A stretch of 13,071 nucleotides of DNA from an uncultured Ignavibacteriota bacterium. GTDB taxonomy: Bacteria; Bacteroidota; Ignavibacteria; Tepidaquicellales; Tepidaquicellaceae. Location: the NCBI GenBank assembly GCA_903901375.1, contig CAIUQV010000485.1, positions 1-13,071 of the forward strand. Reading direction: 5' to 3'. Below the pieces are notes generated by a model. It searched no databases. It saw only the letters and a program-made list of their open reading frames with translations, and was not told where the DNA came from. The position numbers and the translations under genes are program-made. Below are positions 6,015 to 12,960 of this stretch, piece after piece (the first letter of the stretch is position 1; every line of letters starts with the position of its first letter).

Positions 6015-7545
6015 AAGTGCTTTGGCATTTTTAATTTTGTTTTTATTGTTAGGCGGAAATATTTCCGCGCAGACACCTCAGTATTACAACTTCCAGGGTG
6101 TCGGAGCATCAAATAACAGTTTTCCTTTTAATGTAGCAGGTGGCAAAGCAGTACAATGGTTATTCCTGCCGGGTGAACTCAATCAGCCTTCACCCATACC
6201 CGCAGGTAAACAAATCACTACCATCTATTTTTGGGCAAATTCAGGAGGTTCTCCAACATACACGAATTTCGTTGTCTTGATGGCTAGAGATACAATTAGT
6301 TCACTCTCTTCAGGTACTTTTTATTCCGGCGCGTTTGATACAGTCTACTACAGGGCTTCTGTACAATTAACAGGTTCAGCAACAAGCTGGGCTAGTATCA
6401 CTCTCGATAAACCATATGTCTATGACCCAACAAAATCTCTTATCGTTATGATTGGTCAGTGCGGCGCCTCAAGTGCAGGTTGGATTATAAGACAAAACGC
6501 AACTACCGTAAACAGAAGAGTCTGGTCTATTGGCGGATGTCCGTTTGCACCTTATGCTTCAATCGATATGAATACACCTAATTTTGGTGTTGATGTCGTA
6601 AACGCTCCTCCGTCTGCCGGTTTACCCGATTTAATTTACTATAAATTCAAAGATAATCCGACCACTACTTCAGTAAAGAACTTTGCAGTCCCCGGCGTCG
6701 GTACAAGTCCTGCTCCGTTAACAAGTCTCACTTTGACTTCAGGCGGTCAGTTCGACAGTTGCTTATCCGGAACAGCTACTGCAAGTGCAAAAATCACAAC
6801 TGGGTACAATCTATCTACAGGTACAAGCAGTTTCACAATCAGTATGTGGCTTAATAACCTCGTTACTCCTGCAACAACAAGATATCTGTTCGGAGATCCG
6901 GGGACACAATTCCGCTGCTTCGTAGGCGGTGTTGCCCCGACAGGCGGTGCAATACTTAGAGGAACCGGTGTTACAGACGTTCCAATAAATAATATCTTCC
7001 CGGGTCCGACAGTAGTTCATATTGTTTATGATTCGGCTTCATCAAGCGTGAAAATCTACAAAAATGGAGTTTTGGATAATACTGTTACTCAGACCCCATT
7101 CAACTTTACAGCAGGAACAGGATTCACTGTTGGAGGATACAGCTCTTCAGCAGGTCTCGAAGGCTTAATGGATGAATTCAGATTCTATAAGAGAGCTTTA
7201 GGTCAGGCAGAAATAACTGCAACCTGGAATCAGAACCTCGGTATTATCACAGGTGTTACACCAATCACTTCTCAGGTTCCGAAAGAATATAAACTCTCTC
7301 AGAACTATCCGAATCCGTTTAACCCTGTTACTAAGATTAACTTTGCAATTCCAAAGAGCGGATTTGTTACTATGAAGGTCTACGATATGCTCGGTAGAGA
7401 AGTTGTTAAACTTGTAAATGAGAATAAAACTGCAGGTAATTACTCTGTAGATTTCAATGCAAGTAATCTGACAAGTGGCGTATACTTCTACAGGCTTGAA
7501 GTAAACGGATTTGTCGATACCAAGAAAATGATGCTCGTTAAATAA
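5989..7545 (+). CDS. T9SS-sorted surface protein with LamG-like domain
   Basis: A 518-residue secreted protein. The signal peptide spans about residues 1-27 (to ISAQ). An N-terminal beta-rich region (about 30-205) has no recognised family. Residues about 210-425 look like a LamG/concanavalin A-like jelly roll: DLIYYKFKD at the start, SFTISMWLNN, VVHIVYDSASSSVKIYKNG and GLMDEFRFYKRALGQAEI are the usual strand signatures. Such domains typically bind carbohydrate or protein. Residues 434-518 are a T9SS type A sorting domain (QNYPNPFNPVTKINF, ending MMLVK), so the protein should cross the outer membrane by T9SS and be anchored or released. ATG codons at 5989 and 5992 are equally plausible starts. 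The gene stands alone between two terminators. No catalytic motif is visible, so an adhesin or glycan-binding role is the simplest inference. Confidence 0.88.
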   Translation: MMKNLHLLKSALAFLILFLLLGGNISAQTPQYYNFQGVGASNNSFPFNVAGGKAVQWLFLPGELNQPSPIPAGKQITTIYFWANSGGSPTYTNFVVLMARDTISSLSSGTFYSGAFDTVYYRASVQLTGSATSWASITLDKPYVYDPTKSLIVMIGQCGASSAGWIIRQNATTVNRRVWSIGGCPFAPYASIDMNTPNFGVDVVNAPPSAGLPDLIYYKFKDNPTTTSVKNFAVPGVGTSPAPLTSLTLTSGGQFDSCLSGTATASAKITTGYNLSTGTSSFTISMWLNNLVTPATTRYLFGDPGTQFRCFVGGVAPTGGAILRGTGVTDVPINNIFPGPTVVHIVYDSASSSVKIYKNGVLDNTVTQTPFNFTAGTGFTVGGYSSSAGLEGLMDEFRFYKRALGQAEITATWNQNLGIITGVTPITSQVPKEYKLSQNYPNPFNPVTKINFAIPKSGFVTMKVYDMLGREVVKLVNENKTAGNYSVDFNASNLTSGVYFYRLEVNGFVDTKKMMLVK

Positions 7546-7568
7546 TTTAAGCAATAAGTATAATTTCA

Positions 7569-7596
7569 GGCAGACTTGCAAAAGTCTGCCTTTTTT
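7569..7596 (+). terminator. Rho-independent terminator after the LamG-like gene
   Basis: GGCAGACTT (7569-7577) and AAGTCTGCC (7582-7590) form a 9-bp stem closed by a GCAA tetraloop, followed by six T residues. This is a textbook intrinsic terminator and separates the T9SS gene from the next operon. Confidence 0.93.
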
Positions 7597-7623
7597 ATTA
7601 CGTTACAATATAAACTAATCATT

Positions 7624-7965
7624 ATGAATACTGAAAATACGGAAGCAGAAGAATACAGATGCTCTGAATGCAATGCTATCGTGAAACTTGAGGATACTGT
7701 ATGTCCAATCTGTGGTGCAAACCTTGGTGAAATAGTTGAAGAAAACACTGGAGATATCGTTTTGCTTAAAGTATTTCAGAACGATTTTGATGCTCAGTTA
7801 GCAAAAGCACAACTCGATGAAGCAGGTATAGTCTGCCTGATCTCTGGCGATAACGAAGGTGGCATGGCTCCGAACCTTTCCCTGACAAGAGGAATTCGAT
7901 TACTCGTGAACGAATACGACCTCGAAAACGCAATCGAAATACTTAAAGCTATGGAAATGTACTGA
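7624..7965 (+). CDS. Zinc-ribbon plus DUF2007 protein
   Basis: A 113-residue cytoplasmic protein from the ATG at 7624; an in-frame ATG at 7576 lies inside the preceding terminator and is rejected. The N-terminus is a zinc ribbon with C13-x2-C16 and C27-x2-C30 (YRCSECNAIV...CPICGANL). Residues about 46-108 match DUF2007, a small alpha/beta domain described as a putative signal-transducing protein: VLLKVFQNDFDAQLAKAQL, a Gly-rich loop, then GIRLLVNEYDLENAIEILK. The function is unknown; ligand or protein binding is likely given the PII-like size, but this is inference. It is the first gene of a three-gene operon: its TGA shares a base with the ATG of the next gene (TGATG), which implies translational coupling. 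Confidence 0.88.
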   Translation: MNTENTEAEEYRCSECNAIVKLEDTVCPICGANLGEIVEENTGDIVLLKVFQNDFDAQLAKAQLDEAGIVCLISGDNEGGMAPNLSLTRGIRLLVNEYDLENAIEILKAMEMY

Positions 7966-8438
7966 TGATTAATAAGTTCTCATTTATTCTGATATTGTTT
8001 CTGCTGCATTTAGAATTCCCTTATTCAGGCTACTGCCAGAACTCAAAGATTACTGCGGTAATAAAGAGAGATTCTGAGTATTCCGGATTTGTACAATTTA
8101 ATCTTAATATTTTTCCTGCGCATACAGATTCCAGAATTAACATAGAAATTTCACAAGTTGATAAGTTTGGAAAAGAAAGTATATTGTCCGCTTCTGCTGT
8201 TATTTTCAAAGCTGTACTTAATAAAAAGGGTTATGAATCAGAAAGTGGAATAGTTTACGAGAGTAATTATACTGCCATCAAAGAAAATAATATCTGGAAC
8301 GATGATTACCTTAGTATAGGTGATTGCTCCGAAAATACTTCTATTAATGGCATAGTTAAATTAAGGATTAAAAGTAACTATGTATTCCGTATTTATAATT
8401 TGGACGAAAAGTTCTTCGAAGAAAAATTAACTTTATAA
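7965..8438 (+). CDS. Exported protein of unknown function
   Basis: A 157-residue protein with an N-terminal signal peptide (about 1-24, ending SGYCQ). The cysteine there is not in a good lipobox because Tyr precedes it. The mature part is predicted to be beta-rich with alternating hydrophobic strands (GFVQFNLNIF, RINIEISQVD, NGIVKLRIKSNYVFRIYNL), compatible with one small beta-sandwich. Two Cys remain (C24 and the one in GDCSENTS). No family was recognised. Its start overlaps the stop of the DUF2007 gene by one base, and the hydrolase gene begins 19 bases after its stop, so the three are probably one transcript. Confidence 0.75.
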   Translation: MINKFSFILILFLLHLEFPYSGYCQNSKITAVIKRDSEYSGFVQFNLNIFPAHTDSRINIEISQVDKFGKESILSASAVIFKAVLNKKGYESESGIVYESNYTAIKENNIWNDDYLSIGDCSENTSINGIVKLRIKSNYVFRIYNLDEKFFEEKLTL

Positions 8439-8457
8439 CAATCATAAAAAATCAAAT

Positions 8458-9414
8458 ATGCAAAAAACTGTACTGTACATTCTGTTCGTAATAATCTCTC
8501 TTTCTTCTGCTTATGGGAAATCCGATTACGGTAATTTCTACGATAAGAAAAGAGACAGAAACATTCCGTATAAAGTTTATTATCCTGATACTTTGCAGGG
8601 CATTTACCCTGTCATAATTTTCTCTCACGGACTCGGAGGCTCAGTTGAAGGCGGTGCTTACCTTGGTGAACATTTATCCCGTAACGGATATATTTGTTTT
8701 CATATTCAGCACGAAGGTTCCGACGAATCAGTTTTCAGGAATGCTAAAAGCAAAGAGGAAGTATACAGATTATTAAAAGAATCAATTAAAGATTACAAAA
8801 ATGCAGTCAACAGGTTTCAGGATGTTCCTTTCACCGTTAGCAGTATAATATTATTAAACTCTGGCGATGGTACATTCACCTCCCATCTTGACACAAATAA
8901 CATCGCCATCATCGGGCATTCATACGGAGCTAAATCAGTTCTTATATCCGCTGGTGAAAAGGTTGGTAAAGTAAATTTCAGTTTCAAAGATTCAAGAATA
9001 AAAACCGGGATTGCCCTTAGTCCAAGCCTTCCTGTTGATGAATCAGCCGATTTGGAAAGGGTTTACAGCGATATTGACATTCCTTTATTCCATATAACAG
9101 GAACGGATGACGGCGACCCCCTTAATCAGAAAAGCAGTTTCACTCCCAAAGACAGAACTAAACCTTACAGATATATTAAAGGTGCACCTCAGTATTTACT
9201 CGTACTTAATAAAGCTGTTCACTCATCGTTTTCCGGAATTAAAGAAAGAAGCGAAGAGGATCCTTATATCGATGAACATATTGAAAGCGTGAAAAAAGGA
9301 ATTACTGCATTCCTTAACTACTATTTGAAAAATAATGTTTCCGAAGGAAACTGGCTGCAGAATGAGTACAAAAGTACTTTAAGTAAAAAAGATGTTTTTG
9401 AATGGAAGAAATAG
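8458..9414 (+). CDS. Exported alpha/beta hydrolase (PAF-acetylhydrolase/dienelactone hydrolase-like)
   Basis: A 318-residue serine hydrolase with a signal peptide (about 1-20, SSAYGK), so periplasmic or secreted. The core fold is clear: PVIIFSHGLGG at 51-61 supplies the oxyanion-hole strand, GHSYG at 153-157 is the nucleophile elbow with S155, ALSPS marks the following strand, TGTDDGDP at 215-221 carries the likely acid (D217 or D218), and KAVHSSFSG at 252-260 the histidine H255. This layout resembles platelet-activating-factor acetylhydrolases and dienelactone hydrolases, so an esterase or lipase-type reaction is expected; the substrate cannot be told. It is the last gene of the operon with the DUF2007 and unknown exported protein. 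It ends one base before the stop of the convergent membrane-peptide gene, with no terminator between them. Confidence 0.88.
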   Translation: MQKTVLYILFVIISLSSAYGKSDYGNFYDKKRDRNIPYKVYYPDTLQGIYPVIIFSHGLGGSVEGGAYLGEHLSRNGYICFHIQHEGSDESVFRNAKSKEEVYRLLKESIKDYKNAVNRFQDVPFTVSSIILLNSGDGTFTSHLDTNNIAIIGHSYGAKSVLISAGEKVGKVNFSFKDSRIKTGIALSPSLPVDESADLERVYSDIDIPLFHITGTDDGDPLNQKSSFTPKDRTKPYRYIKGAPQYLLVLNKAVHSSFSGIKERSEEDPYIDEHIESVKKGITAFLNYYLKNNVSEGNWLQNEYKSTLSKKDVFEWKK

Positions 9415-9415
9415 T

Positions 9416-9613
9416 CTATGCGCTATCAATACCGGATGAACTTTTTCTAAGTAAATAATTCAGAAGAAAAGGCACAACTATCAGACTTGAAGCAACCATT
9501 GCATACTCCAGTGTCAGATCAGGTTCCCCTTTTATGATATCGTGTAACGCAGCCCAGTCAAGAAAGAGTAATAAAAGTACTACCGCAAAAGATATTATGG
9601 CTTTTATATTCAT
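9416..9613 (-). CDS. Two-helix small membrane protein
   Basis: A 65-residue protein with two predicted transmembrane helices (about 5-24 and 38-57), a short acidic loop between them (HDIIKGEPDLTLE), and a basic, Ser-rich C-terminus (LRKSSSGIDSA). No family was recognised. Its ATG overlaps the TGA of the beta-helix gene (ATGA, 9610-9613), so it is very probably translated by coupling as the third gene of the sigma factor operon. It is too small for an enzyme; a membrane partner, or a modulator of the upstream products, is a guess from context. It converges with the hydrolase gene with one base between stops. Confidence 0.72.
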   Translation of the reverse strand: MNIKAIISFAVVLLLLFLDWAALHDIIKGEPDLTLEYAMVASSLIVVPFLLNYLLRKSSSGIDSA

Positions 9614-11025
9614 TTGATTAATGTCATAATTTTTGATTCAGTTACATACCCCGATTTCAGGATGTAAATATATGCACCGCTTGCCAGATTTCTTCCGTCA
9701 AATGTTACTTCAAATGTACCGGGTTTAAGTTTATTGTTCAATAGCAAAGCTATCTCCCTTCCCGTTAAATCGTAAACCGCTAAATTCACATCGTTCTCTT
9801 CCTTAATACTGAATCTGATTACCGTCTCCGGATTAAAAGGATTAGGATAATTCTGCGAAAGATTAAATTTATCAGGTATTTCCGAACTTAACTTCTTTAT
9901 ACCAATTACCTTTGTACTTACTATTACAGAACTTAATGGTCCCCCGTATGAACCCATATCATTCCTGATTGTTCCTTTTGAAGGAAACTTCGCATTACCG
10001 GGATTAACCGGATCAGAAGGGTCGTTATATACGGCTGAACTGTCACCGGCATCTATACACGGCGAACCGTTTATTAATACAAAATTGGAATCTGAAAACT
10101 GCGGATATACATTTATGTTGCCTGCACCCGTATAACCAAACTGAACATCGTTATAAGTTGCGGTTAATGTCGAACCCGAATTTAACAATTGCACGTTCCC
10201 CGGCCCTGTGTTTCCCCACACAATATTGTTCCTGACAATTAAGTTCGCAGAATAAGCACTCAGTATTCCGGGTGTTCCGTTAAGCGAACTGTTCCCGACT
10301 ATCGTGTTATTTTCAATTAGGTTCTTGCTAGTTCCAAGTACGTTGTCAGCCCATATTGCTGTACCTGAGTTGTATGTCGATGAAAGCGAATTTCCGTATA
10401 TTATATTATTTTTGACAGTTGCTCCTGTATAATTCAGAACTATTCCCGCGCCGTATTTACCTGTATTATACATTACCATGTTGTTCAGTATCTTTGGCAT
10501 CCCGTCTCCGGCTCTTATTCCTCCGCCTCCAGTACCCGTAACTCCGGAAGTGTTCATTACAGAATTGTTTGTGATTATATTAAACCTTACCACTGGAGAA
10601 GATAATGCTGTAAGTATTCCGCCGCCTTCTCTGAATACTCCTGCACCGTGTTCATCTGTCCACTTTGTCCCCGTACCTCCGGTTATCTTAAATCCCTGTA
10701 AAACGGTAGTCGAATCACATCCCGAACCTATTATTACTACTGATGCTGAATCTGAATTAACAGGCGTACTTCCATTTATAACAGTGGAAGATATGTAAGT
10801 CATATCATTACCGGCATAAAACCTGCTCGTTACAACAATCTTCTTGCCGCGGAAATTAATGTTCTCATAATAGGTTCCCGGCTCCACAAGCACTGTATCA
10901 CCGTTCTGTGAGGCATTTATACCCGATTGAATTGTCGGATATGTTCCCGGCACATTCCTTATCGTTGAATATGCACTCGTTAATGTTATTACTAATAAAA
11001 GAACTGTAGATATTGCTGTTTTCAT
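9610..11025 (-). CDS. T9SS-sorted right-handed beta-helix protein
   Basis: A 471-residue secreted protein with signal peptide (1-20, LTSAYS). Residues about 24-60 read as the typical opening of parallel beta-helix proteins (VPGTYPTIQSGINAS, NGDTVLVEPGTYYENI). Repeated coils follow, rich in N-N-I/T-I/V patterns (IITNNSVM, ILNNMVMYN, VKNNIIYGNS, IENNTIVGNS, VRNNIVWGN). Near the end of the helix, NGSPCIDAGD and RNDMGSYGGP are hallmarks of this class of surface protein. Residues 387-471 are the T9SS sorting domain (QNYPNPFNPETVIRF, ending MTLIK). Such folds include polysaccharide lyases, but no lyase catalytic residues are identifiable, so binding or adhesion is as likely. It starts 16 bases after the sigma factor stop and overlaps the following membrane-protein start by 4 bases, making a probable three-gene operon. 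Confidence 0.9.
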   Translation of the reverse strand: MKTAISTVLLLVITLTSAYSTIRNVPGTYPTIQSGINASQNGDTVLVEPGTYYENINFRGKKIVVTSRFYAGNDMTYISSTVINGSTPVNSDSASVVIIGSGCDSTTVLQGFKITGGTGTKWTDEHGAGVFREGGGILTALSSPVVRFNIITNNSVMNTSGVTGTGGGGIRAGDGMPKILNNMVMYNTGKYGAGIVLNYTGATVKNNIIYGNSLSSTYNSGTAIWADNVLGTSKNLIENNTIVGNSSLNGTPGILSAYSANLIVRNNIVWGNTGPGNVQLLNSGSTLTATYNDVQFGYTGAGNINVYPQFSDSNFVLINGSPCIDAGDSSAVYNDPSDPVNPGNAKFPSKGTIRNDMGSYGGPLSSVIVSTKVIGIKKLSSEIPDKFNLSQNYPNPFNPETVIRFSIKEENDVNLAVYDLTGREIALLLNNKLKPGTFEVTFDGRNLASGAYIYILKSGYVTESKIMTLIK

Positions 11026-11041
11026 AATGTTATAAACAATG

Positions 11042-11929
11042 TTAATTAATTTTAAATGTATCTTTAAATGATTCGGTATTTATTAGATTCTTTAAATATC
11101 TGACATAATCAGGTGATTCCTGAAAAGGCTGATCTATAAACAATCTGTACGCTTTCCTTTCTTCAAAGTCTGTATATTTTCTTAATGTAACCGGAATGAT
11201 ATCTTTCATCTTCCTTGTGTAATTTTTGTTAAACATTAAGTTTTCCGGATTGACGGCACCGTAATCTATAAGCGCTTTCGCCTTCTTTGAACACTGACAG
11301 GGATTTGATTTCTTCATCAGTCCGCATTGATTATTCATAAAACTGAATATATCTTTTCTTGCACGGGAAAGCTTCTTACGAAAATTCTCTTTCGTTATTT
11401 CAAGGAGTTCTCCTCCTGTTCTGTCCGTCACACCAAATAATACGCCAAGTATAAATACTATCCTCTGTTCCCTATCCAGACAAAGAAGCATTCCGTACAT
11501 ACAACTTAGCTTCACCTCCTCAACTACGGCATCAGCATTAAACCCTGAACCCATTTCAGAGTGAATTTCGTAGTCGGGACAGTTATCAATTGATTTGGCA
11601 TAAGATTCGAAGTTATCACTGTGAGTTATTTCAGATGTGGATTTCTTTAGATTAAGTATGTGGTTTATTACAATCCTGTAGACCCAGGTTCGGAAAGAAC
11701 TCTCCCCTTTAAAAGAAGATAGTTTCGTAATAATCTTTATCAGCACTTCCTGCGTCACATCTTTAGCATCATCGGGATTAAACACCATCCGTAACGCTAT
11801 ATTATACACCCAGCCCTGATGCCTCAGAATCAGCTCTTCCAGCGCTTGACTTTCACCGGAAACAGCCCTCTCTATCAGCACTTCATCTGTCTTATCTTTT
11901 GTATATATGTCTGTAAATGGATTTTCCAT
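11042..11929 (-). CDS. ECF-like sigma factor with Cys-containing C-terminal extension
   Basis: A 295-residue sigma-70 family protein, longer than a minimal ECF (~170-200). Region 2 is about 18-97: EELILRHQGWVYNIALRM, the DAKDVTQEVLIKI core-binding helix, and SSFRTWVYRIVINHILN for -10 melting. Region 4 is about 140-198, with the helix-turn-helix near ITKENFRKKLSRARKDI. About 95 residues then follow (201-295), beginning with CGLMKKSNPCQC (C202, C211, C213). This resembles a Cys-rich, possibly zinc-binding tail I recall from some ECF-type proteins, in which a C-terminal domain may replace a separate anti-sigma factor. No anti-sigma gene is adjacent. A candidate ECF promoter lies just upstream, consistent with autoregulation, and the beta-helix and membrane-peptide genes follow closely. 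The signal and the regulon are unknown. Confidence 0.9.
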   Translation of the reverse strand: MENPFTDIYTKDKTDEVLIERAVSGESQALEELILRHQGWVYNIALRMVFNPDDAKDVTQEVLIKIITKLSSFKGESSFRTWVYRIVINHILNLKKSTSEITHSDNFESYAKSIDNCPDYEIHSEMGSGFNADAVVEEVKLSCMYGMLLCLDREQRIVFILGVLFGVTDRTGGELLEITKENFRKKLSRARKDIFSFMNNQCGLMKKSNPCQCSKKAKALIDYGAVNPENLMFNKNYTRKMKDIIPVTLRKYTDFEERKAYRLFIDQPFQESPDYVRYLKNLINTESFKDTFKIN

Positions 11930-11946
11930 ACTCTTGTTTACAATTA

Positions 11947-11972
11947 GACAATTTTAAACACACAGTGTGACA
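11947..11972 (-). promoter_or_regulatory. Candidate ECF-sigma promoter (autoregulatory)
   Basis: On the minus strand TGTCACA (11966-11972), a 15-nt spacer and TGTC (11947-11950) end about 17 nt before the sigma factor ATG. This is close to the TGTCACA/N16/CGTC motif reported for ECF41-type sigma factors, with a one-base shorter spacer and T for C. An 11-bp inverted repeat, CACAC-A-GTGTG (11959-11969), overlaps the -35 element and could be an operator. Confidence 0.5.
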
Positions 11973-12003
11973 AAAGTTTATTCGTCTTTCATCTTCACGT
12001 TCC

Positions 12004-12049
12004 TGTTACGGGAAGATTCTCTTCATGTTACAAATTATTAAGATGTTAC
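12004..12049 (-). repeat. Three direct copies of GTAACA upstream of the sigma gene
   Basis: GTAACA on the minus strand occurs at 12004-12009, 12026-12031 and 12044-12049 (start spacings 22 and 18). The last overlaps the stop codon of the Asp-box gene. A small GAAGA/TCTTC inverted repeat lies between two copies (12012-12024). This could be an operator array, or chance; no consensus regulator is recognised. Confidence 0.3.
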
Positions 12050-12960
12050 TTAATAAGCAGCATCCTGATTGTCTTCTGATTATTCTGTGAACTAAATCTG
12101 CAGAAATATGTACCGCTCGGATATTTGTCCGCATTCCATATCATTTCGTACTTTCCCGGATTGTATGATTGTTTTGATATTGTTTCCAGAAATTTACCGT
12201 TAATGTCATAAACGGATATTTCTGCTTCAGAGAGTACCGGCACTTCAAAACTGATTTTCGTTACAGGATTAAACGGATTAGGATAATTCTGCATAAGCTT
12301 AAAGTCCTTAACTGTCTCACTGCTTGTATTTCCCGTAGATGTCACAGATGATAAAGGCATTCTGAATATTCCGTCATAATTAGAACCCGCAAATATATAA
12401 CCGTCAGATATCAGCAGCGATGAAACCGAAGGAGAAGAAGAAAGCCCGTTGTTCATAATCGTCCAGTTCGCACCGTCATTCGTTGTCTTGTAAACACCTG
12501 CGTAAGCTCCACCGGGATTTGCAACACTTCCAAACACAATTCCATTTGATGTTGTAAAGTCCGTAAACGTACAGAAATCCGGAAATCCCATATCCTTGCT
12601 CACCCAGTTGTTTCCCATATCTGTTGAAGCTGCAAACCCGTGTATGCAACCCGCGTATAATATTCCGTTTCTCTTATACATCGCATACAAACTCTTCCGT
12701 CCGTCTGGAAAAGTAGGCAAACCAGAATTGTTTGGCATCGTCCAGTTTAATCCGTGATTAGTTGAAATCGCAAGCCCCTTCTGGCTTGGAACATAAAATA
12801 CTGAATCCGCATTGTATGAATAGTTCGGCACGAAACCAAGCGTCCCAATGTTTAACGGCTGCCAGCTTGCTCCGTTGTCCGATGTATAGTGGTAAACCGT
12901 GTATACCGGTGGATTTACAGTGTTACTCCTTGTTATCACTATATTACCGCTTGATATCAC
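12046..12960 (-). CDS. T9SS-sorted Asp-box (BNR) repeat protein, N-terminus lost at a chimeric junction
   Basis: The 304 residues visible are the C-terminal part of a larger secreted protein. Four Asp-box motifs appear at about 26-33 (TSDNGASW), 66-73 (STNHGLNW), 112-119 (STDMGNNW) and 159-166 (TTNDGANW), typical of beta-propellers of the sialidase/YCF48 type. They mark the fold and do not imply sialidase activity. Residues 220-304 are the T9SS sorting domain (QNYPNPFNPVTKISF, ending MLLIK). The frame begins at a GTG (12960) with no signal peptide, and the DNA immediately upstream becomes ~74% G+C and contains an in-frame TGA. The true start is therefore missing rather than located here. The sigma factor gene follows 116 bases downstream on the same strand but with its own promoter candidate. 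Confidence 0.82.
   Translation of the reverse strand: MISSGNIVITRSNTVNPPVYTVYHYTSDNGASWQPLNIGTLGFVPNYSYNADSVFYVPSQKGLAISTNHGLNWTMPNNSGLPTFPDGRKSLYAMYKRNGILYAGCIHGFAASTDMGNNWVSKDMGFPDFCTFTDFTTSNGIVFGSVANPGGAYAGVYKTTNDGANWTIMNNGLSSSPSVSSLLISDGYIFAGSNYDGIFRMPLSSVTSTGNTSSETVKDFKLMQNYPNPFNPVTKISFEVPVLSEAEISVYDINGKFLETISKQSYNPGKYEMIWNADKYPSGTYFCRFSSQNNQKTIRMLLIK

Noticed and set aside
6811..7020. 69-codon minus-strand Cys-rich frame
   Set aside because: Antisense to the LamG-like domain; the cysteines arise from complementing Thr/Ala codons.
7576..7623. Upstream ATG for the DUF2007 gene
   Set aside because: It lies inside the terminator stem of the previous gene and adds a segment not part of the zinc ribbon.
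7198..7748. Minus-strand frames of 127 and 60 codons around 7198-7748
   Set aside because: They run antisense through the T9SS tail, the terminator and the DUF2007 gene; no supporting features.
9107..9292. 61-codon plus-strand frame
   Set aside because: Alternative frame inside the alpha/beta hydrolase, which covers catalytic motifs on both sides.
10478..10798. 106-codon plus-strand Pro-rich frame
   Set aside because: Antisense of Gly-rich beta-helix coils; the prolines come from complementary GGN codons.
12958..12960. GTG as the true start of the Asp-box protein
   Set aside because: No signal peptide or ribosome-binding site, and the sequence already reads as mid-domain; it is only the first start-like codon after the junction stop.
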